64,000 nucleotides of DNA from an uncultured Sphingopyxis sp. (GCF_900078365.1 NZ_LT598653.1:1612001-1676000); one strand, 5' to 3'; numbered from the stretch's first letter, positions 26,589-36,205 are shown. Program-made: numbers and translations. Notes: a model not told the origin generated them from the letters alone.

Positions 26589-27574
26589 GCGCGCAGATCG
26601 CGGCCGAACGGCGTCGCACGATGCTGCGCAGCGCGATGGGCCCCGCGATCGAGGCGGCGCTGTCGAACGCGCATGTCGTCGAGGTGATGGTCAATCCCGA
26701 CGGGGCGCTGCGCGTCGATGTCCTCGGGGAAGGCCGCGTCGATACCGGCGTGCGAATGGCGCCCGAGCAGGTTGAGCGGATCGTCCGGCTCGTCGCGAGC
26801 CATGCGCGGACCGAGGTGCATGCGGCGTCGCCGATCGTCAGCGCCGAGCTGCCGCCGCACGGCGAGGGGGCAGGGGAGCGTTTCGAAGGCTTGCTGCCGC
26901 CCGTCAGCCTCGCGCCCTGCTTCTCGATCCGCAAGCCTGCGGCGCGGGTTTACACGCTGATGGATTATGTCGGTGCCGGCATCGCGACACCCGAGGCGGC
27001 GCGCCTCCTGTCGCTGGCGGTGGTGGAGCGGCTCAATATCCTCGTCGCTGGCGGTACCAGCTCAGGCAAGACGACGCTCGCCAACGCGCTGCTCGCCGAA
27101 ATGGCGAGCCTCGATGAGCGCGTGATCCTGATCGAGGACACGCGCGAACTCCAGTGCCCCGCGCCAGACCGTGTCGAACTGCGCACGCGCGCGGGGGCGG
27201 TGTCGATGGGCGATCTCGTCCGCTCGACGCTGCGGCTCCGCCCCGACCGCATCATCGTCGGCGAGGTGCGCGGCGCCGAGGCGCTCGACATGCTCAAGGC
27301 CTGGAACACCGGACATCCCGGCGGGATCGCGACGGTCCACGCCAATAGCGCGGCATCGGCGCTGACCCGGATCGAGCAGCTGGTCCAGGAAAGTGTCGTC
27401 ACCGTACCGCGGCGCCTGATCGCCGAGGCGATCGATCTCATCGTCTTCATCGCCGGGCGCGGTGCCGCGCGCCGCATCTCGGGCGTAGCGCGCGTCGAGG
27501 GCGTCGGCCCGACCGGCGACTACGCGCTCACCGACCTTTCCATCGAGCCTGAAGGAGAAATGTCATGTCCCTGA
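26585..27574 (+). CDS. trbB: Conjugal transfer ATPase TrbB
   Basis: The 329-residue protein is a VirB11-type secretion ATPase: Walker A GGTSSGKTTLANALL, an Asp box LIEDTRELQ, Walker B LRPDRIIVGEVRG and a His box GHPGGIATVHAN. It forms a cytoplasmic hexamer powering pilus assembly and transfer. The start is the GTG overlapping the previous stop (GTGA); the open frame upstream lies inside the CopG-like gene. It overlaps trbC by 10 bp. Confidence 0.95.
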   Translation: MSAQIAAERRRTMLRSAMGPAIEAALSNAHVVEVMVNPDGALRVDVLGEGRVDTGVRMAPEQVERIVRLVASHARTEVHAASPIVSAELPPHGEGAGERFEGLLPPVSLAPCFSIRKPAARVYTLMDYVGAGIATPEAARLLSLAVVERLNILVAGGTSSGKTTLANALLAEMASLDERVILIEDTRELQCPAPDRVELRTRAGAVSMGDLVRSTLRLRPDRIIVGEVRGAEALDMLKAWNTGHPGGIATVHANSAASALTRIEQLVQESVVTVPRRLIAEAIDLIVFIAGRGAARRISGVARVEGVGPTGDYALTDLSIEPEGEMSCP

Positions 27575-27915
27575 TTCCCCTTGCGATGTCGCGCGCTGCC
27601 ATGGGCACGCACGCCGAGCGCCCGCTTCTTGCCGCCGGCCTGGCGCTCGGCCTTGCCGCAACGGCGCTCGCCGCGGGGTCGGGTATGCCGTGGGAAGAAC
27701 CCCTCCAGCAGGTGTTGGAATCGGTGCAGGGGCCGGTCGCCAAGATCATCGCGGTGATCATCATCATCACCACCGGGCTGACGCTGGCATTCGGCGAGAC
27801 CTCCGGCGGCTTCCGGCGGCTGATCCAGATCGTGTTCGGCCTTTCGATCGCCTTCGCGGCCTCGAGCTTTTTCCTCTCCTTCTTCAGCTTCGGCGGCGGG
27901 GCGCTCGTCGCATGA
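27565..27915 (+). CDS. trbC: Conjugative pilin precursor TrbC
   Basis: A 116-residue protein with a long hydrophobic signal segment ending ALAAGSG and two further helices (KIIAVIIIITTGLTLAF and IQIVFGLSIAFAASSFFLSF), the VirB2/TrbC pilin layout. The ATG at 27565 has a GAAGGAGAA site. The start lies inside the end of trbB and the stop overlaps trbD as ATGA. Confidence 0.92.
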   Translation: MSLIPLAMSRAAMGTHAERPLLAAGLALGLAATALAAGSGMPWEEPLQQVLESVQGPVAKIIAVIIIITTGLTLAFGETSGGFRRLIQIVFGLSIAFAASSFFLSFFSFGGGALVA

Positions 27916-28172
27916 GCCACATTGCAGGCTATGAAGCGCCGATCCATCGGTCGCTCGCCGAGCCGATCCTGCTTGGCGGCGCACCGCGCGGGCTCGCGAT
28001 CGTCAACGGCACCATCGCCGCGGCGATGGGGCTCGGGCTCCAGCAATGGGTCGCGGGCCTCATCCTCTGGGCGCTCGGACACACGCTGATGGTGTTCGCG
28101 GCGAAACGCGATCCCGAGTTCGCGCCGGTGCTCGCGCGGCATCTTCGACAGAAAGGCGAGCTTACATGCTGA
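27912..28172 (+). CDS. trbD: Conjugal transfer membrane protein TrbD (VirB3-like)
   Basis: An 86-residue protein with APIHRSLAEPILLGGAPR, the TrbD/VirB3 N-terminal motif, followed by two closely spaced membrane helices and a short basic C terminus. It is an inner-membrane component of the mating channel. It overlaps trbC by 4 bp and trbE by 7 bp. Confidence 0.92.
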   Translation: MSHIAGYEAPIHRSLAEPILLGGAPRGLAIVNGTIAAAMGLGLQQWVAGLILWALGHTLMVFAAKRDPEFAPVLARHLRQKGELTC

Positions 28173-30631
28173 ATCTCGCCGAATATCGCCCGCGCGCCGA
28201 CCGGCTCGCCGATCATCTGCCGTGGGCGGCGCTCGTCGCGCCGGGTGTCGTCCTCAACAAGGACGGCAGCTTCCAGCGCAGCATCGCCTTTCGCGGTCCC
28301 GACCTCGACAGCGCGACCGAGGCCGAGCTGGTCGCCGCCTGCGCCCGCGCGAACAATATGCTGCGGCGCTTCGGCTCGGGCTGGGCGCTCTTCTTCGAGG
28401 CCGAGCGCGTCGCCGTGGCGGGCTATCCCGAGAGCGACTTCCCCGACGCGGCCTCGTGGCTCGTCGATGCCGAACGGCGCGCCGCGTTCGACGACAAGGA
28501 GCGGCAGCATTTCGAGAGCCATTTCCATCTCACGCTCGTCTGGATGCCGCCCGCCGACCAGGCCGACAGCGCCGGGCGCGCACTCATCGAACGTCCGGGC
28601 GCCGCTACCGGCGCGCGCGACTGGTGCGAGGCGCTCGCGCGCTTCGAGGCCGAGAGCCTGCGCGCGATCGACCTGATGGCTTCTTTCATGCCCGAGGTCC
28701 GCGCGCTCGATGACAGCGAGACTCTGACCTATCTCCACCGCGCGATCTCGCCGCACCGCCATCGTATCCGCGTTCCCGCGACGCCGATGTATCTCGACGC
28801 ACTGCTCGCCGACACGCCGCTGACGGGCGGGCTCGAGCCGATGCTCGGCGACGAGTATCTGCGGTCGCTGACGATCCTCGGCTTTCCCTCGATCAGCCGC
28901 CCCGGCATCTTCGACGCGCTCAACGGACAGGGTTTCGCGTACCGCTGGACGACGCGCTTCATCGCGCTCGACAAGCAGGAGGCGACCGCTGCGCTGACCA
29001 AGCTCCGGCGGCAATGGTTCAACAAGCGCAAGTCGCTCTCGGCGCTGCTGCGCGAGGTGATGTATAACCAGCCCGCGCAACTGCTCGACAGCGACGCCGA
29101 CAACAAGGTCGTCGACGCCGATGCCGCGCTTCAGGCGCTCGGCGGCGATCATGTGTCGTTCGGCTATCTGACGACGACGATCACGGTATCGGATCGCAAT
29201 CGCGCGCGCGCCGAAGAAAAATTGCGCGCCGCCGAGCGCATCGTCCATAGCTTGGGCTTCACCGCGATCCGCGAGAGCGTCAATGCGGTCGAGGCCTGGC
29301 TCTCGAGCCTGCCGGGGCAGACCTATGCCAATGTCCGCCAGCCGCTCGTCCACAGCCTCAATCTCGCGCACCTGATGCCGCTATCGTCGGTGTGGGCCGG
29401 GCCCGGCTGGAACACCCATCTCGGCGGCCCGCCGCTGCTTATGGCCGAGACCGGCGGATCGACGCCGTTCCGCCTCTCGACGCACATCGGCGACGTCGGC
29501 CATATGATGATCGCCGGGCCGACGGGGGCAGGGAAGTCGGTGCTGCTCGCGCTCATCGCATTGCAGTTCCGCCGTTACGCGGACGCGCAGCTCTACATTT
29601 TTGACAAGGGCAATTCGGCGCGCGCCGCGGTGCTGGCGATGGGCGGGCGGCACCATCCGCTCGGTGAGGGTGAGGATATGCTCGCTTTCCAGCCGCTGCG
29701 CGGGATCGACCGCGCGGAGGAGCGCAGCTGGGCCGCCGACTGGATCGCCTCGCTCGTCGCGCACGAGGGCGTCGCGGTGACCCCCGACACCAAGGACGCG
29801 ATCTGGTCGGCGCTGACCAGCCTCGCGAGCGCCCCCGCCTCGGAACGCACGCTCACCGGTCTGTCGCTGCTCCTCCAGTCGAATGCGCTGAAAGCGGCGC
29901 TCCAGCCCTTCACGCTCGAAGGTCCGCACGGACGCCTGCTCGACGCCGCCGAGGAAGGGCTGGCGCTCGGATCAGTCGAATGTTTCGAGACCGAGGCGCT
30001 GATGGGGCAGGCGAGTGTGGTCGAGCCCGTCCTCTCCTATCTCTTCCACCGGCTCGACGCGCGCTTCGACGGACGGCCGACTTTGCTCATCCTCGACGAG
30101 GCCTGGATCTTTCTCGACAATCCGCTCTTCGCGGCGCGCATCCGCGAATGGCTGAAAGTGCTGCGCAAGAAGAATGTCGCGGTGATCTTCGCGACGCAGA
30201 GCCTCGCCGATATCTCGAACAACAGCATCGCGCCCGCGATCATCGAAAGCTGTCCGCAGCGCATCCTGCTGCCGAACGATCGCGCCATCGAGCCGCAGAG
30301 CCGCGCCGCCTACGCTGCCTTCGGGCTCAACGAAGCGCAGATCGAGCTGGTCGCGCACGCGACGCCGAAGCGTCAATATTATCTCCAGTCGGCACGCGGC
30401 AACCGCCTCTTCGAGCTTGGTCTCGGACCCGTCGCGCTGGCGCTCTGCGGCGCGTCCGATCCGGCGACGCAAGCGCGGATCGACGCCATCCTCGCCGAGC
30501 ATGGCGAAGCCGATTTCGCGTCGCATTTTCTTCGCGATGCCGGCCTCGACTGGGCCGCCGACTTGCTCGCCGGCTTTCCCGGCCTCCCCACGACCGATCA
30601 ACCTGCCCCCCAAGAAGGAGACATGCCATGA
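28166..30631 (+). CDS. trbE: Conjugal transfer ATPase TrbE (VirB4 family)
   Basis: The 821-residue protein begins MLNLAEYRPRADRLADHLPWAALVAPGVVLNKDGSF-like sequence typical of TrbE and has Walker A AGPTGAGKSVLLALIA and Walker B LLILDEAWIFLDNP. VirB4-type ATPases are the largest motor of the type IV secretion system and sit at the cytoplasmic base. I start at the ATG at 28166; the frame is open further upstream within trbD. The stop overlaps trbJ as ATGA. Confidence 0.95.
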   Translation: MLNLAEYRPRADRLADHLPWAALVAPGVVLNKDGSFQRSIAFRGPDLDSATEAELVAACARANNMLRRFGSGWALFFEAERVAVAGYPESDFPDAASWLVDAERRAAFDDKERQHFESHFHLTLVWMPPADQADSAGRALIERPGAATGARDWCEALARFEAESLRAIDLMASFMPEVRALDDSETLTYLHRAISPHRHRIRVPATPMYLDALLADTPLTGGLEPMLGDEYLRSLTILGFPSISRPGIFDALNGQGFAYRWTTRFIALDKQEATAALTKLRRQWFNKRKSLSALLREVMYNQPAQLLDSDADNKVVDADAALQALGGDHVSFGYLTTTITVSDRNRARAEEKLRAAERIVHSLGFTAIRESVNAVEAWLSSLPGQTYANVRQPLVHSLNLAHLMPLSSVWAGPGWNTHLGGPPLLMAETGGSTPFRLSTHIGDVGHMMIAGPTGAGKSVLLALIALQFRRYADAQLYIFDKGNSARAAVLAMGGRHHPLGEGEDMLAFQPLRGIDRAEERSWAADWIASLVAHEGVAVTPDTKDAIWSALTSLASAPASERTLTGLSLLLQSNALKAALQPFTLEGPHGRLLDAAEEGLALGSVECFETEALMGQASVVEPVLSYLFHRLDARFDGRPTLLILDEAWIFLDNPLFAARIREWLKVLRKKNVAVIFATQSLADISNNSIAPAIIESCPQRILLPNDRAIEPQSRAAYAAFGLNEAQIELVAHATPKRQYYLQSARGNRLFELGLGPVALALCGASDPATQARIDAILAEHGEADFASHFLRDAGLDWAADLLAGFPGLPTTDQPAPQEGDMP

Positions 30632-31344
30632 AGACGCTTGCCCATATGCTGCTTGCCGCTGCCGCCATTCCGGCGTTGCTGCTTGCCGTGCCACCCGCCG
30701 CTGCGATGCCGGTGTTCGATCAGGCCAATTACTCGCAGAACCTGCTCACCGCCGCGCGTACGCTCAAGCAGATCGACCAGCAAATCAGGCAGTTGCAAAA
30801 CGAGGCGCAGATGCTCTCCAATATGGACAAGCATTTGAAGCGCGTCGATTTCCCCGAGCTAGCGAAGCTCAAGGACAATCTCGCGCGCGTCGAGGCGCTG
30901 ATGGAGAAGGCCGAAGGCGTCGATTTCGGCGTCGACCAGCTCGACGCGCGCATGGCGGCGCTCTTCCCGAAGGACTTCTCCGGGCTGACCCGGTCGGCCA
31001 GCGTCGCGCAGGCGAAGGCGCGGCTCGAGGCTGCCATGGCGTCGTACCGCCGCACACTCGCCGTCCAGTCCAGGATCGCCGCCGACGTCAAGGAGGATGC
31101 CGCGGTGCTCGCCGAGGTCGCGGCGCGGAGTTCGAGTGCGGAGGGTAGCCTGCAGGCGCAACAGGCGACCAACCAGCTTCTCGCGCTCGCCGCCAAGCAG
31201 CAGATGCAGCTCCAGCAGATGATGGCGGCCGCCTATGAGGCCGACATGCTCGACCGCGCCCGCGCGGCGCAGAGCGCGGCCGAAGCGCGCGAGCGCATGC
31301 GCCGCTTCCTCGGGGACGGCAAGGCCTACACCCCGATCCGCTGA
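30628..31344 (+). CDS. trbJ: Conjugal transfer protein TrbJ (VirB5-like)
   Basis: A 238-residue protein with a clear signal peptide (MKTLAHMLLAAAAIPALLL to AAAMP), then YSQNLLTAARTLKQIDQQI and long coiled helices, as in TrbJ/VirB5 minor pilus-tip proteins. The frame extends upstream through trbE as a shadow; the ATG at 30628 overlaps the trbE stop by 4 bp. The C terminus is rich in Gln and Ala (QQATNQLLALAAKQQMQLQ), a standard TrbJ motif. Confidence 0.92.
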   Translation: MKTLAHMLLAAAAIPALLLAVPPAAAMPVFDQANYSQNLLTAARTLKQIDQQIRQLQNEAQMLSNMDKHLKRVDFPELAKLKDNLARVEALMEKAEGVDFGVDQLDARMAALFPKDFSGLTRSASVAQAKARLEAAMASYRRTLAVQSRIAADVKEDAAVLAEVAARSSSAEGSLQAQQATNQLLALAAKQQMQLQQMMAAAYEADMLDRARAAQSAAEARERMRRFLGDGKAYTPIR

Positions 31345-31460
31345 CCAGCGACACGAACGGCGCGAGGCTGCCCCTCTCCTGGCCCGCCGTTCGCCGCGGG
31401 GTCTTGCATGCTCCCCTGCGAGGCCCCGCGGACCCTTCATCCCCTTCGAAAGCCCGCCCG

Positions 31461-32783
31461 ATGGACGACCTCAATGTCATCGACCGCTTCATGGAAGCCT
31501 TTATCCGCTACATCGACAGCGGGTTCGGGCTGCTCGGCGGCGATGTCGCGTTCCTCACCAGCATATTGATCGGCATCGACATCACGCTCGCGGGGCTCTT
31601 CTGGGCGATGGGCGGCGAAAATGACGTCATCGCAAAGCTTCTGAAGAAAATCCTCTATGTCGGTGTTTTCGCTTTCATCATTGGTAACTTCGGGGCGCTT
31701 TCGGATATCATCTTCCGCTCCTTCGCCGGGCTCGGCATCACCGCCGGCGGCGGCACGATCTCGGCCGATGACCTTCTGAAGCCCGGACGGCTTGCCGGTG
31801 CGGGGTTCGAGGCGGCGCATCCGCTGATCGACCAGATCAAGGACCTGCTCGGGCCGATCGATTTCTTCACTAACTTCCTCGAGATCGTGGTGCTGTTAAT
31901 TGCCTGGGTCCTGACGATCCTCGCCTTCTTCATCCTCGCGATCCAGCTCTTCATCACGCTGATCGAATTCAAGCTAACCAGCCTCGCGGGCTTCGCCCTG
32001 ATGCCGTTCGCGCTCTGGAACCGGACGGCCTTCCTCGCCGAACGCGTCCTCGGCAGCATCATATCGTCGGGCGTCAAGGTGATGGTGCTCGGCGTGATCG
32101 TCGGCATCGGCTCGGGCTTCTTTCCCGATTTTCTGACGACGATGGCGGGCTCCGAGCCCGACGTCGAGGAAGCCATGTCGCTGGCACTCGGTGCGTTGGC
32201 TCTGCTCGGGCTCGGCATCTACGGCCCCGGCATTGCATCGGGTCTTGTAGCGGGCGCGCCGCAGCTTGGAGCAGGTGCCGCTGTCGGAACCGTCGCTGCT
32301 GCCGCGGGAACGATGATCGTTGCCGGCGGCGCCGGCATGGCGGCCGCGCGCGCCGGCGGCGGCGCCGCGCTCGGCGCCGTCCGCGCCGGGACGTCGATGG
32401 GGGCCGCGGCATCGACCTCCTACAGGCTCGGACAGGAAACATCGGGATCGCAGACGATCGGCGCCGGCCTCTCGGGCGTCGCGACCGCGACCAAAGGCGC
32501 GGCGGCCAACGCCGCGCGCCGCGCCGGTAGCTCGCTCGGGATCGGCGAAGCCGCGGCTGCCGGGCGCAACGCCGCCTGGAATGCCGGAAACCAGAGCAAG
32601 AGCCCGGCTTCGCCGCCGTCGAACGAACATGCCGCTCCGTCGGCCGCACCGCCCGCATGGGCGACCGACCTCAAGGCCGACCAGCGCCGCCGCTCGGCGC
32701 GGCAAACCGCCGCCCATGTGATTTCCGACGGGAGCCGCGGCGGCAGCGGCGCGAGCCCCGACATCGCCGAAAAGGAGGATTGA
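31461..32783 (+). CDS. trbL: Conjugal transfer protein TrbL (VirB6-like)
   Basis: The 440-residue polytopic protein has six or so membrane helices between residues 20 and 290, including the LTSLAGFALMPFALWNRTAFLAERVLG motif region of TrbL. A Gly/Ala-rich C-terminal tail follows. I start at the ATG at 31461; an upstream ATG at 31404 adds residues unlike the family. No trbK is present in the 116-bp gap after trbJ. It forms part of the inner-membrane channel. Confidence 0.92.
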   Translation: MDDLNVIDRFMEAFIRYIDSGFGLLGGDVAFLTSILIGIDITLAGLFWAMGGENDVIAKLLKKILYVGVFAFIIGNFGALSDIIFRSFAGLGITAGGGTISADDLLKPGRLAGAGFEAAHPLIDQIKDLLGPIDFFTNFLEIVVLLIAWVLTILAFFILAIQLFITLIEFKLTSLAGFALMPFALWNRTAFLAERVLGSIISSGVKVMVLGVIVGIGSGFFPDFLTTMAGSEPDVEEAMSLALGALALLGLGIYGPGIASGLVAGAPQLGAGAAVGTVAAAAGTMIVAGGAGMAAARAGGGAALGAVRAGTSMGAAASTSYRLGQETSGSQTIGAGLSGVATATKGAAANAARRAGSSLGIGEAAAAGRNAAWNAGNQSKSPASPPSNEHAAPSAAPPAWATDLKADQRRRSARQTAAHVISDGSRGGSGASPDIAEKED

Positions 32784-32787
32784 TCCG

Positions 32788-33573
32788 ATGAAGTTCAAAC
32801 GACCCATTCAACGCTACGGGCTGACTCCCGAGCCTGTCACGCCCTATCAGCGCGCCAGCCAGGCGTGGGACGACCGGATCGGCGCCGCGCGCGTCCAGGC
32901 GCGAAACTGGCGGATCATGGCCTTCGGCGGCCTGCTGCTCTCGACCGGGCTCGCTACTGGGCTCGTCTGGCAGTCGGTGCAAAGCCGCGTTACGCCCTAT
33001 GTGGTCGAGGTCGACCGTCTCGGCGAGGCGCGCAGCGTCGCGCCCGCGACCGCCGACTATAATCCTACCGACCCGCAGATCGCCTGGGCGCTCGGCCGTT
33101 TTATCGCGAACGTCCGCGGCATATCGCTCGACCCGGTGCTGATGCGCGAGAATTGGCTCGCCGCCTATGATTTCGCAGGCGAACGCGGCGCCCTGTTCCT
33201 CAACGAATTTGCCCGCAGCAGCGATCCCTTCGCGCAGGTCGGCACGCGCTCGGTCTCGGTCGAGATCACCAGCGTCGTGCGCGCCTCGCCGCGATCGTGG
33301 CAGGTGAAGTGGAAGGAGAGCGCCTATGAGCGCGGCAGCCTCGCCGCGACTTCGCGCTGGACCGCAATGCTGACCGTTGCCGTCAAACCGCCGCGTTCCG
33401 CCGATGTCCTCCGCAGGAACCCGCTCGGTCTCTACGTCGAGGCCATCGACTGGAGCCGCGAATATGAGCGCGAGGAGCGGGCGCCTGCGGCCAGGAGCGT
33501 TCCGCCGCCGGCGGACGAACTGCTCGTCGATATCCCTCCCGTTCCCGCAACCGCCGAAGGAGCCCTGCCATGA
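32788..33573 (+). CDS. trbF: Conjugal transfer protein TrbF (VirB8-like)
   Basis: A 261-residue protein with a cytoplasmic N terminus (RYGLTPEPVTPYQRASQAWDDRIG), one membrane helix near residues 45-65 and a periplasmic VirB8 domain containing YVVEVDRLGEA. VirB8/TrbF nucleates the inner-membrane complex. A GGAGG site precedes the ATG; the stop overlaps trbG by 4 bp (ATGA). Confidence 0.94.
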   Translation: MKFKRPIQRYGLTPEPVTPYQRASQAWDDRIGAARVQARNWRIMAFGGLLLSTGLATGLVWQSVQSRVTPYVVEVDRLGEARSVAPATADYNPTDPQIAWALGRFIANVRGISLDPVLMRENWLAAYDFAGERGALFLNEFARSSDPFAQVGTRSVSVEITSVVRASPRSWQVKWKESAYERGSLAATSRWTAMLTVAVKPPRSADVLRRNPLGLYVEAIDWSREYEREERAPAARSVPPPADELLVDIPPVPATAEGALP

Positions 33574-34388
33574 TCTGCTTTCGCCCGATCCTTGCCGCCG
33601 CCGGTGCGGCAGTCCTGAGCTCATCCGCCAGCGCCGGACCCGGACCGGTCGAGCGTGTCCGTGCGGCGGCGGCCGCAGCAGTCAAGGAGCCGCGTACGCA
33701 GGACTACCGCGGCGCGATCCAGACCTATGCTTATGTCGAAGGCGGGGTCTACCGCCTCGTCACCGCGCCCGAGCATGTTACCGACATCGCGCTTCAGCCG
33801 GGCGAAGCGCTCGTCGCGGTCGCGGCGGGCGATACCGCGCGCTGGACGGTCGGCGATACGACGAGCGGGGCGGGGGATGAGCGCCGCGTCCATATTATGA
33901 TCAAGCCCCTCGCGCCCGGCCTCGCCACCAATCTCATCATCACCACCGACCGGCGCGTCTATCATCTCGCGCTGGCGAGTACGGCGCGCACGGCGATGGC
34001 GGCGGTGTCCTGGACCTATCCGCACGACAGTCTTCTCGCGATCGAACGAGCCGCGATCGCGACGCGCGCGGCGGTCGAGGCGCGTACCACGATCGACCCG
34101 GTGCGTCTCGATTTCGGCTACGCGATCCGCGGCGACAAGCCTGCATGGCGACCGCTCCGCGCGTTCGATGACGGCCGTCAGACCTTCATCGAATTTCCGC
34201 CGAGCCTTGCGCAGGGCGAGGCGCCGCCGCTGTTCGTGAGCGGGGAGGGCGGTGAGCCCGAACTCGTCAATTACCGGGTCTCGGGCCGCTTCTACATCGT
34301 CGACCGCCTATTCGCCCGTGCCGAGCTGCGCCACGGGGCGAAGCGCCAGATGGTTGTCCGGATCGTCCGTACGGGAGATACAAGGTGA
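33570..34388 (+). CDS. trbG: Conjugal transfer protein TrbG (VirB9-like)
   Basis: The 272-residue protein has an N-terminal signal peptide and the VirB9 features YPYVEG-type IQTYAYVEGGVYRLVTAPEHVTDIAL, IMIKPLAPGLATNLIITTDRRVYHL and a C-terminal beta domain ending NYRVSGRFYIVDRLF. TrbG/VirB9 is part of the outer-membrane core ring. Its stop overlaps trbI as GTGA. Confidence 0.94.
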   Translation: MICFRPILAAAGAAVLSSSASAGPGPVERVRAAAAAAVKEPRTQDYRGAIQTYAYVEGGVYRLVTAPEHVTDIALQPGEALVAVAAGDTARWTVGDTTSGAGDERRVHIMIKPLAPGLATNLIITTDRRVYHLALASTARTAMAAVSWTYPHDSLLAIERAAIATRAAVEARTTIDPVRLDFGYAIRGDKPAWRPLRAFDDGRQTFIEFPPSLAQGEAPPLFVSGEGGEPELVNYRVSGRFYIVDRLFARAELRHGAKRQMVVRIVRTGDTR

Positions 34389-35599
34389 GCGCGCCGGAGA
34401 GCGTCGCGCCGCACGACGGCGGAGAGGCGGCAACCGGCGACCGTCCCATCGAGCGGCCAATCGCCAAGGTCGACCCGGAAACCCTGGTCTTGCGCGGCAC
34501 GCCGCGCCGCGTCGCGCGCTTCCGCCGCGAAATCATCATCGGCGTCGCTGCTACCGGCGCACTGGCGATCGCCATCGTAACATGGGTCGCGCTGGAACCG
34601 GCGTCGTTCCGGCTTGCGGCAAATGGCGGAGAGATGTTCGAGAAAGGGCCGGGCAAGGCACCCGAAGCGCTCGCGGGAGCGCCGGGCCGCTACGACGAGA
34701 TTCCGAAGCTCGGACCGCCGCTTCCCGGCGATCTCGGTAGACCCATCCTCGAACATCGGCGCAAGCTGGATGGCCAATATCCTTCCCCGGACGCGAAGGG
34801 CGATGCCGCCGCAGCTGCCGAGGCCGAACGCGAGCGACGCATTGCCGAAGTGGCAGCCGCTCGCCAGTCCGCCGTGATGATGTCGCTAGGATCGACGCGT
34901 CCGACGACGCCCGCCGCGGTCGAGGCTCGCGCCGTGGCGGCGGGTCCCGAGGAAGCTGCATCGGCGTTGCCGTCGCGAGCTTCCGGCACCGCGGGAAGCG
35001 CCAACGTCAGTCCCCATCGCATCGAAGCGGCGGCCTCTCCGTGGCTGGTCACCAGCGGCAGCGTCATCGCCGCCAGCCTTGTCACCGGCCTCAACAGCGA
35101 ATTGCCGGGGATCGTGATCGCGCAGGTCAGCGAGAATGTCTTCGACAGCGTGACGGGGCGGACGCTGCTTATTCCGCAGGGCGCGCGTCTGATTGGCCGT
35201 TACGAGAGCAATACGAGCTACAGCCAACAGCGCGCGTTCGTCATCTGGCAACGCATCATTTGGCCGGACGGCTCATCGCTGACGCTTGAGGATGCGCCTG
35301 CGAGCGATCCTTCAGGCTATGCCGGCATTCGCGACCGCATCGATGCGCATGGCTGGCAGCTGATCAAGGGTGTCGCGCTTTCGACGCTTCTCGGCGTCGG
35401 GACCGAGCTTGGCACCGGCAATGGTGAAAGCGAGCTGGTTCGCGCCATGCGCGAAGCGGCGCAGCAGAGCGGCGCGAGAGCAGGCGATCGGCTCGTCGAG
35501 CGAGGTCTCGAAATCCGTCCGACCATGGTCGTTCGGCCAGGCTGGCCGGTGCGCGTTCTCGTCCATCGGGACCTCGTTCTCGCGCCGTGGAGGGGCTGA
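34385..35599 (+). CDS. trbI: Conjugal transfer protein TrbI (VirB10-like)
   Basis: The 404-residue protein begins at a GTG overlapping trbG. It has a cytoplasmic tail, one membrane helix (IIIGVAATGALAIAIVTWVA), a Pro/Glu-rich periplasmic linker and a C-terminal VirB10 domain with ASPWLVTSGSVIAASLVTGLNSELPG, LLIPQGARLIGRYES and VLVHRDLVLAPW. It spans the envelope and links the ATPases to the outer-membrane pore. Confidence 0.95.
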   Translation: MSAPESVAPHDGGEAATGDRPIERPIAKVDPETLVLRGTPRRVARFRREIIIGVAATGALAIAIVTWVALEPASFRLAANGGEMFEKGPGKAPEALAGAPGRYDEIPKLGPPLPGDLGRPILEHRRKLDGQYPSPDAKGDAAAAAEAERERRIAEVAAARQSAVMMSLGSTRPTTPAAVEARAVAAGPEEAASALPSRASGTAGSANVSPHRIEAAASPWLVTSGSVIAASLVTGLNSELPGIVIAQVSENVFDSVTGRTLLIPQGARLIGRYESNTSYSQQRAFVIWQRIIWPDGSSLTLEDAPASDPSGYAGIRDRIDAHGWQLIKGVALSTLLGVGTELGTGNGESELVRAMREAAQQSGARAGDRLVERGLEIRPTMVVRPGWPVRVLVHRDLVLAPWRG

Positions 35600-35600
35600 C

Positions 35601-35816
35601 ATGGCCGAAATCAAGCTCCGCAAGCTCCCCGAACGCACGCCGGTCAAGATGACCCTCCAGCTTCTGCCTGAGCTCGCCGAAGCGCTTCAGGAATATGCCG
35701 CGGCCTATGAGGCTAGCTATGGAAGGGCCGAGCCGGTGGCCGAGTTGATCCCCGCGATGCTGGCGTCATTCCTCGAAAGCGACCGCGAGTTTCAGAAAAC
35801 CCGTCGGCCAAGATGA
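35601..35816 (+). CDS. DUF2274 domain protein
   Basis: A 71-residue protein, IKLRKLPERTPVKMTLQLLPEL followed by LQEYAAAYEASYGRAEPVAELIPAMLASFLESDREF, matching the DUF2274 family that regularly follows trbI in these elements. The fold looks like a short strand plus two helices, possibly a ribbon-helix-helix-like DNA binder; function unknown. It starts 1 bp after the trbI stop and overlaps the next gene as ATGA. Confidence 0.9.
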   Translation: MAEIKLRKLPERTPVKMTLQLLPELAEALQEYAAAYEASYGRAEPVAELIPAMLASFLESDREFQKTRRPR

Positions 35817-36205
35817 CCGGGGCGGCGAAGGAGACGGGTGCAGCGCAGCTTGCGGGTGACGGCGGCGAAGAGCCGATCGTCCTCGATCTGCAGGCTGCGG
35901 CCGATCTCCTTCACGTCCATCCCAATACGCTTCGCTCCTACGCGGTCTCCGGGCTCGTCCCGGGCGCAAAGATTGGTCGGTTCTGGCGCTTTCTCGCGTG
36001 CGATCTTGTCGCTGCGCTGCGCAGCCGATATCCTGTGCGCGCACGAATGCAGCCAGGTGCCTCAACCAAGGAGGCTAGCTTATGGCACTCTGGAAACGTG
36101 CAAAAACATATCATGTCGACATCGCAAGCCCGGACGGAAGCCGAGTTAGACACACGACTGGGACGACCGACCGAGCGAAAGCGAAGGAATACCACGACAA
36201 GCTGA
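35813..36205 (+). CDS. Helix-turn-helix (excisionase/AlpA-like) DNA-binding protein
   Basis: The first ~80 residues contain LDLQAAADLLHVHPNTLRSYAVSGLVPGAKIGRFWRFLACDLVAAL, a MerR/excisionase-type winged HTH as found in phage and ICE excisionases. The remaining residues are encoded in the 124 bp that overlap the integrase gene in another frame and show no domain, so the functional protein may effectively end near residue 90. Its place directly before the integrase suggests a recombination directionality factor or a regulator of the integrase. The ATG overlaps the DUF2274 stop. Confidence 0.75.
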   Translation: MTGAAKETGAAQLAGDGGEEPIVLDLQAAADLLHVHPNTLRSYAVSGLVPGAKIGRFWRFLACDLVAALRSRYPVRARMQPGASTKEASLWHSGNVQKHIMSTSQARTEAELDTRLGRPTERKRRNTTTS

